From assembly GCF_001956915.1 (NCBI RefSeq), contig NZ_MLJO01000016.1, positions 85,058-149,057 on the forward strand: 64,000 nt of DNA, written 5' to 3'. The notes under the pieces were generated by a model that saw only the letters and a list, made by a program, of their open reading frames with translations, did not search any database and had not been told where the DNA came from. Made by a program: the position numbers and the translations under genes. Source of the DNA: Intrasporangium flavum. GTDB lineage: Bacteria; Actinomycetota; Actinomycetes; Actinomycetales; Dermatophilaceae. Below are positions 1 to 7,434 of the stretch, piece after piece; positions within the stretch are counted from its first letter, which is position 1, and each line of letters starts with the position of its first letter.

Positions 1-417
1 GCGTCGGATCGACAGGAGGATGTCCTGGCCGATGCGCCCCGAGCGCACGAGGAAGAGGTTGCGGGCGACCGCCTGGGTGATCGTCGCGAGGAGCACGAGC
101 CCGACGATCACGAGCAGCGGGCCGAGGTCGTCCGAGGCCGTGATCGGCGGGATGCCGACGTCGATGCCCTCCTTGACGAGGTACGGGATGGCGAGGCGGG
201 CCGCGTTCTCGACGACGACGACGACCATGAGCCAGCCGAGCGCCCGGCGCCACGGCCGGAGCACGTCGGCGAGCAGCCGCCGCGACCGGCCCGCGAGGCG
301 GGCGGAGGTCTCGGCGGTCAGCTCGCCCTCGATCTCGTCGGAGGCGACGCCGCGCCAGTCCTGCTGGGCGTTGGTGCTGGTGCTGGTGCTGGTCTTGGTG
401 CTGGTGGGCGTGCTCAT
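1..417 (-). CDS. ABC transporter half-exporter, N-terminal part (cut by window edge)
   Basis: This is the first 139 codons of a gene that runs off the left edge. The start ATG (417-415) overlaps the stop of the next ABC gene in an ATGA junction, so the two are translationally coupled. The protein opens with a Thr/Ser-rich stretch encoded by a short GGTGCT-type repeat (about 371-400). Then come a basic linker and hydrophobic segments of the ABC exporter membrane domain (a Leu-Met-Val-rich helix around residues 55-65 and another around 90-110). No nucleotide-binding part is inside the window. Together with the neighbour it most likely forms a heterodimeric exporter. The substrate is unknown. 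Confidence 0.85.
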   Translation of the reverse strand, partial: MSTPTSTKTSTSTSTNAQQDWRGVASDEIEGELTAETSARLAGRSRRLLADVLRPWRRALGWLMVVVVVENAARLAIPYLVKEGIDVGIPPITASDDLGPLLVIVGLVLLATITQAVARNLFLVRSGRIGQDILLSIRR

Positions 418-2198
418 GCCGGCACCCCCTCGGAGGAGTCGCGCTCGGGGACCGGGTCGGCGGCGAGCAGGTCGCGGTAGGCCGGCACGGAGTCGAGCAG
501 CTCGCGGTGCGTGCCGACGTGGGTGATGGTGCCGTCCTGGAGGAGGGCGACGCGGTCGGCGAGCAGCACCGTGGACGCGCGGTGGGCCACGATGAGCCCG
601 GTGGTGTCGGACAGCACGCGCGACAGCGCCTCCTCGACGAGCTTCTCGGTGTGGACGTCGAGCGCCGACAGGGTGTCGTCGAGGACGAGGACCGCCGGGC
701 GCGACAGGACGGCGCGGGCGAGCGCGAGGCGCTGGCGCTGGCCGCCGGACAGCGACATGCCCTGCTCGCCGATGCGGGTGTCGAGGCCCCACGGCAGGTC
801 GTGGACGAAGCCGGCCTGGGCGATCTCGAGCGCGGCGAGGACCTCCTCGTCGCTCGCGTCGACCCGCCCGAGGGTGACGTTCTCGCGGGCGCTCATCGAG
901 AAGAGGGTCGGCTCCTCGAAGGCCGTGGCGACGAGGCTGCGCAGCGCGGCGAGGTCGAGGTCGCGCACGTCGACGCCGTCGATGGTGATGCGGCCGCCGG
1001 TGACGTCGAAGAGGCGCGGCACGAGCGAGGTCAGGGCCGTCTTGCCGGTGCCCGTGGCCCCGACGAGGGCGAGGGTCTGGCCGGGGGGCAGGTCGAGGTT
1101 GACGTCGCGCAGCACCGGCTGGTCGGGGGCGTCGGGGAAGGCGAAGTCGACGTGCTCGAAGCGCAGGTGGCCCCGACGCGGCCGGGCGGCGTGCTCGCCG
1201 GAGACGATGTCGGGCTCGGTGTCGAAGATCTCGAGCACGCGGGCGGCGGCGGTCATGGCCTCCTGGGCCATCGCGAGGATGACGCCGAGCGAGGACACCG
1301 GCCACACGAGCGAGAGCATGAGGGTGATGAAGGCGACGAGCTCGCCGGGCGTCAGCGCGCCCCGGCCGACGCCGATGGCGCCGAGCAGCAGGACGACGAC
1401 GACGGCGAGGTTGGGGATGACCTCGAGGAAGGTCCAGAACTTCGCCGACAGGCGCACCTTGTCCATGCTGGTGGCGCGCAGCTCGAGGGAGGCGGCGTCG
1501 TAGCGCCCGGCGACGTGGTCGCTGCGGCCGAAGGACTTGATGACGCGGATGCCGACGGCTCCCTCCTCGGCCTGCGTGGCGAGGTCGCCCTGCTGGTCCT
1601 GGACCTGGCGCGAGATGACGACGTAGGCCTTCTCGAACCGCATGGAGAGCCAGATGATCGGCACCGACACGGCCGCGACGACGAGCCCGAGCGGCCAGTA
1701 CATCGACAGCAAGACGCCGGTGACGACGGCGAGCTGGAGCACGTTGACGACGAGGAAGAGCAGCCCGAACCCGCTGAACCGGCGGATCGCCGACAGGTCG
1801 GTCGTGGCGCGCGAGAGCAGCTGGCCCGACTGCCACCGGGTGTGGAAGCTCATCGGCAGCGCCTGGAGCCGCTCGTAGAGGTCGCGCCGCAGGTCGGTCT
1901 CGAGGCCGAGGACGGCGTTGGACTGCACCCACCGGCGCAGGAAGATCAGGACCGCCTCGAGGACCCCGAGGCCGAGGGCGAGCAGCCCGAGCGGCAGGAC
2001 CGGGCCGAGCTCGTGGCGGGAGATCGGCCCGTCGATGATGGCGCGCGTCACGAGGGGCAGCGCGATGGACAGCCCGACGCCGGCGAGCGAGGCGGCGAAC
2101 ATGACGAGCAGGGCCCATCGGTGCGGCCGCAGGTAGCCCCGCAGACGCCAGAGGGACCGGACGGAGGCAGGCGGGTGCGAGGCGGGTTCGTGAGGCAT
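414..2198 (-). CDS. ABC transporter ATP-binding protein/permease (half-exporter)
   Basis: A fused exporter of about 594 residues: an N-terminal six-helix membrane domain (about residues 30-330) followed by an ATPase domain. The ATPase has a Walker A of the form GATGTGKT, an ABC signature LSGGQRQR and a Walker B VLVLDD. The Walker B reads DD where most ABC proteins have DE, so the catalytic Glu is replaced by Asp. Heterodimeric exporters often carry one degenerate ATP site, which fits pairing with the coupled gene downstream. I chose the ATG at 2198 over a TTG one codon upstream. No clear Shine-Dalgarno sequence precedes it. Export of lipid, peptide or drug is plausible; the substrate cannot be read from sequence. 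Confidence 0.9.
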   Translation of the reverse strand: MPHEPASHPPASVRSLWRLRGYLRPHRWALLVMFAASLAGVGLSIALPLVTRAIIDGPISRHELGPVLPLGLLALGLGVLEAVLIFLRRWVQSNAVLGLETDLRRDLYERLQALPMSFHTRWQSGQLLSRATTDLSAIRRFSGFGLLFLVVNVLQLAVVTGVLLSMYWPLGLVVAAVSVPIIWLSMRFEKAYVVISRQVQDQQGDLATQAEEGAVGIRVIKSFGRSDHVAGRYDAASLELRATSMDKVRLSAKFWTFLEVIPNLAVVVVLLLGAIGVGRGALTPGELVAFITLMLSLVWPVSSLGVILAMAQEAMTAAARVLEIFDTEPDIVSGEHAARPRRGHLRFEHVDFAFPDAPDQPVLRDVNLDLPPGQTLALVGATGTGKTALTSLVPRLFDVTGGRITIDGVDVRDLDLAALRSLVATAFEEPTLFSMSARENVTLGRVDASDEEVLAALEIAQAGFVHDLPWGLDTRIGEQGMSLSGGQRQRLALARAVLSRPAVLVLDDTLSALDVHTEKLVEEALSRVLSDTTGLIVAHRASTVLLADRVALLQDGTITHVGTHRELLDSVPAYRDLLAADPVPERDSSEGVPA

Positions 2199-2279
2199 CA
2201 AGGGGTGACGATAACCCCCGCCACCGACACCCGATGCCTCTGGGTCAGATTCTTTCGCGCGTCGCGCCCGGGGACGGGC

Positions 2280-2627
2280 TCAGGTGGCGTCGGCGTCCCA
2301 CGGCGTCGGCTTGGACGGGTCGTGGCCGCGGGGCGCGCTGACCGGCTTGTCCGGCTCGACCTCGGCCTCCTCGGCCGGGGAGTTCAGGGCGTCGCGGACG
2401 ATCTTGCGCGGGTCGTACTGGCGCGGGTCGTAGGCCCGCCAGTCGATGTCGGAGAACTCCGGACCCATCTCGTCCTTGAGCTGCTCCTTGGCCCGGTCGG
2501 CCATGGCGCGCGCCTGCCGGACGAACCGGCCGAACTTCGCGGCGTACTCCGGGAGGCGCTCCGGCCCCAGGACGATGACGGCGAGGACGCCGAGCAGGAG
2601 CAGCTCCCACCCGTTGATGTCGAACAC
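2280..2627 (-). CDS. tatB: Sec-independent (twin-arginine) translocase subunit TatB
   Basis: A 115-residue protein with one N-terminal membrane helix (about residues 5-21, ending in the family's GPE motif around 21-23), an amphipathic helix, and a polar charged tail rich in Asp, Pro and Glu. This is the TatA/B architecture, and the longer tail and locus favour TatB, which binds folded Tat substrates together with TatC. The GTG start at 2627 has a GAGGAA Shine-Dalgarno about 5 nt upstream. It is last in the order sigma - anti-sigma - htrA - tatB, the same order as the sigE locus of M. tuberculosis. The 61-nt gap to htrA shows no strong hairpin, so co-transcription is likely. Confidence 0.93.
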   Translation of the reverse strand: MFDINGWELLLLGVLAVIVLGPERLPEYAAKFGRFVRQARAMADRAKEQLKDEMGPEFSDIDWRAYDPRQYDPRKIVRDALNSPAEEAEVEPDKPVSAPRGHDPSKPTPWDADAT

Positions 2628-2688
2628 TCTTCCTCGCTTCCCTGCAGGCCGGCGCGGGTCATCATACGGAAGCGCGCCGGGAACCGGC

Positions 2689-4344
2689 TCACTTGTCCGG
2701 CTCGGCCTCGAGCGTCATCTGCAGGTCGGTCTGCTTGCCGTCGCGCAGCACCCTGAGCGTGACCGTGTCACCGACCGCACGAGCACGGATCCCGACGATG
2801 AGCTGGTCGGGCGTACGGATGCGCTTGCCCTCGAACGCGATGATGACGTCGCCCGGCTTGATGCCGGCCTTGTCCGCGGGACCTCCCGCGGTCACGGCGC
2901 GGGGGGTGTCATCGACCTCGGCGCCCTCACCGGCGAAGGTGCGGCTCAGCGCGACGCCGATGATCGGGTGGGTCGCCTTGCCCGTGGCGATGAGCTGGTC
3001 GGCGGTGCGCCGGGCCTGGTCGCTCGGGATGGCGAAGCCGAGGCCGATGCTGCCACCGGTCGAGCCGCTCGTGCCGGGCACCCGCGCGATCGCCGAGTTG
3101 ATGCCGATGACCTGGCCGTTCATGTCGAGCAGCGGGCCGCCGGAGTTGCCCGGGTTGATCGCTGCGTCGGTCTGGATGGCGTTGATGTACGACGACTCGG
3201 TGCCCTCGCCCGGGGTCACCGGGCGGTTGAGCGCGCTGACGATGCCGGTGGTCACCGTCTGGTCGAGCCCGAGCGGCGCACCGACGGCGATGACCTGGTC
3301 GCCGACGACGACCTGGTCGGACCGGCCGAGCGTCAGCGGCGTCAGGTCGGTGCGGTCGATCTTGATGACGGCGAGGTCGTAGGAGGCGTCCTTGCCGACG
3401 ACGGTGGCCTTGGCGGTGTCGCCGTTGCTCAGCACGACGTCGATGCTGCCGCTCGCCGCGGACACGACGTGGTTGTTCGTCAGGATGTGCCCCTTGCGGT
3501 CCAGGACGAACCCGGAGCCGGTGGCCGAGCCCTCGCTGCCGCCGTCGACCTTGATCGTCACGACGCTCGGCAGCGCGGTCGCCGCGATGTTGGCGACGCT
3601 GCCGGCGGGCCGCACCGTGGCGCCGATGCCCGGGGTGGGCAGCGTCGAGCCGCCCGTCAGGGAGACGTTGTCGCCCAGCAGGTGCCCGGCGGCGCCGCCG
3701 ACGACCGCCGAGAGCAGGCACAGCCCCGCCACGGCCGCCACGAGGACGCCGCGACGCCGCAGCGGCCGGACCGGCGCACCTCCGGGCCCGTGACCGGTGG
3801 CCGGGGGCTCTCCCTCGGCGGGAGCGAGCGGAACCGTGACGGGTGCGCCGGTGGGGGCGGCCCAGTAGCCGCTGCTCGAGGCGGCTGCCGTGGCTCCCGT
3901 GGCGCCCTCGGCGCCGCTCGACGCTGACGACGCTGACGACGCGGTCGACTCGCCCGAGGCGGGGCCGACCGGCCCGGCGGATGCTGCGGGCGGCGCGTAC
4001 GACGCGCGGTGGGCCTCCTCGGCCTCCGCGTCGGCGCGGTCGCTGCCCCACGTGGCGTCGGCCCGGGCGGGCACGCCCGGACCGTCGGCCGGGTGCTCGC
4101 CGCCGAAGACGTCGAACCAGGCGTCGGAGTCCGACTCGTCACCGGCGGACGCCTCGGGAGCGCCCGAGGCAGCGCCCGAGACGGCAGGGGCGGCGGGCGA
4201 CTCTGGGATCTGCTGGGTGTCGCGCAGGTCGATGATGCCGGTGCGCTCCCCCGTGGGGCGCGGGTCGGCGGCTCCCTCGACGGGCTCGGGAGCACCGGGG
4301 TGCTCGGGCTGCTCGGGGTCGGGCCTGCGCGGCTCGTCGCTCAT
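2689..4344 (-). CDS. htrA: membrane-anchored trypsin-like serine protease with PDZ domain (HtrA/DegP type)
   Basis: A 551-residue envelope protease. Residues 1-195 are a long Pro/Ala/Ser/acidic cytoplasmic region of low complexity. A single membrane helix lies at about 199-222. The S1C protease domain follows, with the triad His292 (in LTNNHVV), Asp323 (in SYDLAV) and Ser401 (in GNSGGP), and a PDZ domain occupies about 450-545. Its likely job is degradation or refolding of damaged exported proteins, and in mycobacteria the homologue also acts in the sigE response. The start ATG overlaps the stop of the anti-sigma gene (ATGA), so translation is coupled. All catalytic residues are intact. Confidence 0.95.
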   Translation of the reverse strand: MSDEPRRPDPEQPEHPGAPEPVEGAADPRPTGERTGIIDLRDTQQIPESPAAPAVSGAASGAPEASAGDESDSDAWFDVFGGEHPADGPGVPARADATWGSDRADAEAEEAHRASYAPPAASAGPVGPASGESTASSASSASSGAEGATGATAAASSSGYWAAPTGAPVTVPLAPAEGEPPATGHGPGGAPVRPLRRRGVLVAAVAGLCLLSAVVGGAAGHLLGDNVSLTGGSTLPTPGIGATVRPAGSVANIAATALPSVVTIKVDGGSEGSATGSGFVLDRKGHILTNNHVVSAASGSIDVVLSNGDTAKATVVGKDASYDLAVIKIDRTDLTPLTLGRSDQVVVGDQVIAVGAPLGLDQTVTTGIVSALNRPVTPGEGTESSYINAIQTDAAINPGNSGGPLLDMNGQVIGINSAIARVPGTSGSTGGSIGLGFAIPSDQARRTADQLIATGKATHPIIGVALSRTFAGEGAEVDDTPRAVTAGGPADKAGIKPGDVIIAFEGKRIRTPDQLIVGIRARAVGDTVTLRVLRDGKQTDLQMTLEAEPDK

Positions 4345-5033
4345 GGCGTCGATTCTGCCGAACCCGTGCCGGAGTAGCGCACCAGGCCCACCTGCGGGGC
4401 GCGGTTGACGACGCGGCTCGTGACGACCCAGTACGGCACGGTGACCGGGCCGAGCCGGCTCGTGAGCGAGGCGTCAGGGCCCGACGCGGAGCCGGAGCCC
4501 CCGGACGTGGACCGGCTCACCGTCAGGGCGGTCATGCCGCCGCTCAGGGAGCTCGGACCGGTGCCGAAGCTCGCGACGGGGACGCGCGAGGTGGGCAGGC
4601 GCGTACCGCCCGGGACGGGCGAGACGGCCAGGCCCCACGCGGCGGCGACCGACGCGCCGGCGGCGATCGAGGCCACGACCGCGGCACGCATCGGCGAGCG
4701 GTGCAGCGCCGGCGCGCCCGGGTGGACGGTCGGGACGGGGTCGTAGCTCGGCAGGGCGCCGCGCAGCCCCATCGGGGGCAGCGGGATGCGGGGGCCGTGG
4801 TCGCGATCGGGCTCGGCGGTCGGGCCCGTGGCGGCGAGGCCGAGCAGGGCCGAGCGCAGCGACGTCGGCACACCGGTGTCGGAACGGAGGGCGGCGACGA
4901 TGCGTCGCTCCCGCTCGACCGTGTCGCGGCACGACAGGCAGCACACGAGGTGCTTGTCGTAGAGATGCAGCATCGCCGGCGGCAGGGCCCGGTCCACGTA
5001 GGCGCGCACGTAACCTCGCAGGTGCGGCGTCAC
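4341..5033 (-). CDS. rseA: anti-sigma factor with zinc-binding ZAS motif (RseA-like)
   Basis: A 230-residue protein whose first 40 residues carry the ZAS zinc motif His28-x3-Cys32-x2-Cys35, typical of anti-ECF-sigma domains. A linker of about 80 residues follows, then a probable single membrane helix (about 117-137) and an extracytoplasmic Ser/Gly/Val-rich tail. It should hold the upstream sigma factor inactive at the membrane until redox or envelope stress releases it. The GTG start at 5033 has a strong GGAGGTGA Shine-Dalgarno. It lies 80 nt downstream of the sigma gene and overlaps htrA. Mycobacterial RseA is described as soluble, so the membrane helix is a difference worth noting. Confidence 0.9.
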   Translation of the reverse strand: MTPHLRGYVRAYVDRALPPAMLHLYDKHLVCCLSCRDTVERERRIVAALRSDTGVPTSLRSALLGLAATGPTAEPDRDHGPRIPLPPMGLRGALPSYDPVPTVHPGAPALHRSPMRAAVVASIAAGASVAAAWGLAVSPVPGGTRLPTSRVPVASFGTGPSSLSGGMTALTVSRSTSGGSGSASGPDASLTSRLGPVTVPYWVVTSRVVNRAPQVGLVRYSGTGSAESTP

Positions 5034-5113
5034 GGGTTCACCTCCAGGCGGTTCGGGGTCGGGGCGGGCATCGGGTGGGCGGTCGGTCGGGGGCGGTCGG
5101 TAGGGGCCGCTGG

Positions 5114-5770
5114 TCAGCGGGTGCCGGCCGCGACGCGTCGGCCGGGCAGGCGCAGGCCGGCGCGGGCCGTCTTGGCGGGCTTGGTGGTGGGTGCGGCGAC
5201 GGCGTCGGGGGCGCGGTGGGCCAGGGCCTCACGCAGCTGGGCGCGTCCACGGTGGATCCGCGAGCGGACGGTGCCGAGCTTGACCCCGAGGGTCGCGCTG
5301 ATCTCCTCGTAGGACAGGCCCTCGATGTCGCACAGGACGACGGCCGCGCGGAACTCCGGCGCGAGCGCGTCGAGGGCGCGCTGGACGTCGTCGTCGAAGC
5401 GGGCGTCGTGGTAGGTCTGCTCCGGCCCCTTCTCGTAGCTCGGCAGGCGGCCGGCGGCGTCCTCGGGCAGCGCGTCGAAGCGGATCCGCTGCTTGCGACG
5501 CATCTTGTCGAGGAAGACGTTCGTCGTGATGCGGTGCAGCCAGCCCTCGAACGTGCCGGGCTGGTAGGAGTGGAGCGAGCGGAAGACCCGGACGAAGACG
5601 TCGTGGGTGAGGTCCTCGGCGTCGTGCGGGTTGCCCGTGAGGCGGTAGGCCAGGCGGTAGACGCGCGCGGAGTGCTGCTCGACGATCTCCTCCCACGTGG
5701 GAGGGGTCCACGTCGAGTCGGCCGGCGCCACCGTCGAGGTGGGCTGGGTGGACGTCACGCTGCTGGTCAC
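5114..5770 (-). CDS. sigE: ECF-type RNA polymerase sigma factor (SigE-like)
   Basis: A 218-residue ECF sigma factor. Region 2 (about 25-95) has the [10 protein letters not shown] motif and the promoter-melting [10 protein letters not shown] segment. Region 4 (about 135-190) has the helix-turn-helix with [10 protein letters not shown] and the VRSRIHRGR recognition helix. A basic tail of about 25 residues follows. It heads the sigma/anti-sigma/htrA/tatB unit, and a promoter of ECF type (GGAAC-17-CGTT) lies just upstream, so it probably transcribes its own operon. The GTG start at 5770 lacks a good Shine-Dalgarno, and another GTG four codons inside is an alternative. Orthology with mycobacterial SigE rests on gene order and overall pattern. 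Confidence 0.93.
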   Translation of the reverse strand: MTSSVTSTQPTSTVAPADSTWTPPTWEEIVEQHSARVYRLAYRLTGNPHDAEDLTHDVFVRVFRSLHSYQPGTFEGWLHRITTNVFLDKMRRKQRIRFDALPEDAAGRLPSYEKGPEQTYHDARFDDDVQRALDALAPEFRAAVVLCDIEGLSYEEISATLGVKLGTVRSRIHRGRAQLREALAHRAPDAVAAPTTKPAKTARAGLRLPGRRVAAGTR

Positions 5771-5812
5771 GAGAGAGCCTGAGGCCTTTCAGAGGATCGG
5801 TTCAACGACGTG

Positions 5813-5838
5813 AACGCGCCGCGCCGCTGATTCGTTCC
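5813..5838 (-). promoter_or_regulatory. ECF sigma-factor promoter of the sigE operon (autoregulation)
   Basis: On the minus strand GGAAC (5838-5834) is followed after exactly 17 nt by CGTT (5816-5813), the -35/-10 pattern recognised by SigE-type ECF factors in actinobacteria. The start codon lies about 43 nt downstream. Positive feedback is inferred. Confidence 0.75.
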
Positions 5839-5862
5839 CCCTCACAGTGCCCGATCGCGCTG

Positions 5863-5879
5863 TCCGGCTACCAGCCGGA
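5863..5879. repeat. inverted repeat upstream of the sigE promoter
   Basis: A perfect 7-bp inverted repeat with a 3-nt spacer (TCCGGCT-ACC-AGCCGGA) lies 25 bp upstream of the -35 element. It is nested in a looser pair, CTCACAG near 5841 and CTGTGAG near 5894. It could be a regulator site such as that of a two-component system, or a weak terminator for the upstream gene. Confidence 0.4.
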
Positions 5880-5966
5880 ACCTGTGCGCACGCTGTGAGA
5901 CGGGCACGGCCAAGCGGTGCCGAACGCGTCGGGCCGGGGTCGACGCGCCCGCGGGCACCGCGCGCC

Positions 5967-6488
5967 TCACGCCTCGGCGGCACCCCGGCCACCTGCCGTG
6001 CCGCGGGCGCCCTGCTCGCTCGCGTCGTCGGGGACGGCCTCGTGGTGGCGCAGCCCCGGCGTCCGTTCCCGCTCCTTCATCTCCGCCTCGAACAGGTGGC
6101 GCCGGCCGCCGACGAGGCGCTCGCGCGCCTCCCGCTCGAACCGTCGGAAGGTCGCGTAGTAGCCGTCGTCGTACTCCTCGATGACCTGGAAGGTCCAGCG
6201 GCCCTCGAGGACGTTGCGCCCGACGAGCTCGCGGTCGATGCGGTCGGCGAGCTCGCAATGGCCTGCGTCGCGGAGCAGGTCGACGGCCTCCCCGAGGGCG
6301 AGGTCGGCCGTGCCCGTGAGCCGGTGGAACCCGTAGAGGTGGCCGCGCGCGTCCTCGATGACCTCGAGGGCCTCCGAGAGCTTGCCCAGCGCCTCGACGG
6401 TCGCGTCGTCGACACCGGCCGGGCGACGGTGCTCGTCGGTGGGCCGGTCGGCGTCCGGGGGCGTCGTCGGCAGGTCCGTGTCGTCCAT
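5967..6488 (-). CDS. conserved hypothetical protein
   Basis: I do not recognise a named domain. The 173-residue product is acidic at the N-terminus. Its middle (about 30-140) is probably all-helical and rich in Leu, Arg and Asp, with a conserved-looking segment LEGRWTFQVIEEYDDGYY around 95-112 and a FRRFEREARERLVGG helix after it. The tail is Gly/Ala-rich and disordered. No signal peptide or membrane segment is seen. It is divergent from the O-methyltransferase, and a TATGGT -10 box sits 6 nt before the ATG, which implies a leaderless transcript. The sigE promoter follows its stop within about 130 nt. Confidence 0.75.
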   Translation of the reverse strand: MDDTDLPTTPPDADRPTDEHRRPAGVDDATVEALGKLSEALEVIEDARGHLYGFHRLTGTADLALGEAVDLLRDAGHCELADRIDRELVGRNVLEGRWTFQVIEEYDDGYYATFRRFEREARERLVGGRRHLFEAEMKERERTPGLRHHEAVPDDASEQGARGTAGGRGAAEA

Positions 6489-6560
6489 GCCCGCACCATA
6501 GGCACGCCGGGCCGCGGCTCGCCCGGATTACGACGTGCCCGCCGCAGTAGGGTTGCGGCC
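6489..6560. promoter_or_regulatory. divergent promoter pair, both leaderless
   Basis: TATGGT (minus strand, 6500-6495) ends 6 nt before the ATG at 6488. TAGGGT (6548-6553) ends 7 nt before the ATG at 6561. Both -10 boxes would start transcription at or next to the start codon. Confidence 0.65.
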
Positions 6561-7184
6561 ATGAGTTCGCAGAAGGTCGCCGCGTGGTCGCACGCCGAGG
6601 AGTTCGTCGCCCCGAGCGAGCACGTCGAGCAGGCCCGCCTGCGCGGCGAGGAGCTCGGCGCCCGGCCCGTCGGCAACGGGGTCGGCGCGACCCTCCAGGT
6701 GCTGGCCGCCGCCACCGGCGCCAAGGCCGTCATGGAGGTCGGCACCGGCGCGGGCGCGTCCGGCCTGTGGCTCCTCGGCGGCATGCCGGCCGACGGCGTC
6801 CTCACGACGATCGACCTCGACACCGAGCACCAGCGCGCCGCCCGCGACGCCTTCTCGGCCGCCGGCGTGGCCCACCAGCGCACCCGCGTCATCGCCGGTC
6901 GCGCCCTCGACGTCCTGCCCCGGATGACCGACGCCGCCTACGACCTCGTCGTCGTCGACGCCGACAAGGAGGAGTACCCCGACTACGTCGAGCAGGCCGC
7001 GCGCCTGCTCCGCCCCGGGGGCACCCTCGTGCTCACGTGGTCCGACGACGAGTCCGACCCCGCCCGGCGCGACCCGGAGACCCGCACGCTGCGCGAGGTC
7101 GGGCGCACCATGCGCGACCACGACCGCTTCACCGTCGCGCTCCTGCCGGTGAGCGACGGCCTGCTCGTCGCCGTCAAGGGCTGA
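6561..7184 (+). CDS. O-methyltransferase, class I SAM-dependent (family 3, catechol/caffeoyl-CoA type)
   Basis: A 207-residue Rossmann methyltransferase. The SAM motif VMEVGTGAGASGLWLL lies at about 56-71. The acidic residue binding the SAM ribose is in TTIDLD (about 80-85), and the metal-binding style VVVDADKEEY is at about 129-138. The length fits family 3 O-methyltransferases. The orthologous position beside sigE is seen in M. tuberculosis (a methyltransferase divergent from sigE). The frame is open for about 700 nt upstream, but the ATG at 6561 fits family length and has a TAGGGT -10 box 7 nt ahead. The substrate is unknown. Confidence 0.9.
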   Translation: MSSQKVAAWSHAEEFVAPSEHVEQARLRGEELGARPVGNGVGATLQVLAAATGAKAVMEVGTGAGASGLWLLGGMPADGVLTTIDLDTEHQRAARDAFSAAGVAHQRTRVIAGRALDVLPRMTDAAYDLVVVDADKEEYPDYVEQAARLLRPGGTLVLTWSDDESDPARRDPETRTLREVGRTMRDHDRFTVALLPVSDGLLVAVKG

Positions 7185-7364
7185 CGCGCGGGCCGTCACG
7201 CCCGCCACACCCTTCCCGTCAGGCACCTCCCGCCACCCTGCGGGGGCACGTGCGCCCACCCCTCGGACGCCGCGCCGGTGGACGTTCCGGGACGTACCCG
7301 GACAGACCGCCCCCGGGTGTCCGGGATGTCGGCGTCGACCCGTCTGCGGGCGCCCCGTGAGGGC

Positions 7365-7370
7365 TAGCCT
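7365..7370 (+). promoter_or_regulatory. probable -10 box of the MinD-like gene
   Basis: TAGCCT lies about 65 nt before the ATG at 7435. The leader also contains a perfect 8-bp inverted repeat GCCGGGCC-A-GGCCCGGC (7396-7412). No good Shine-Dalgarno precedes the start. The 250-nt gap after the methyltransferase also holds an 8-bp inverted repeat (7297-7304 with 7318-7325) that may terminate the upstream gene. Confidence 0.4.
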
Positions 7371-7434
7371 TGGCCTCCTCACGGTTCGTTCTGCTGCCGG
7401 GCCAGGCCCGGCTCGCCACACGAGACGGGCGCGC

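Noticed and set aside
371..400. Short GGTGCT tandem repeat as a regulatory satellite
   Set aside because: It lies in frame inside the N-terminus of the first exporter gene and encodes a Thr/Ser-rich stretch, so it is a coding repeat.
507..2756. A 749-codon plus-strand frame across the ABC exporter and tatB
   Set aside because: Mirror of the real minus-strand ABC gene; no recognisable domain.
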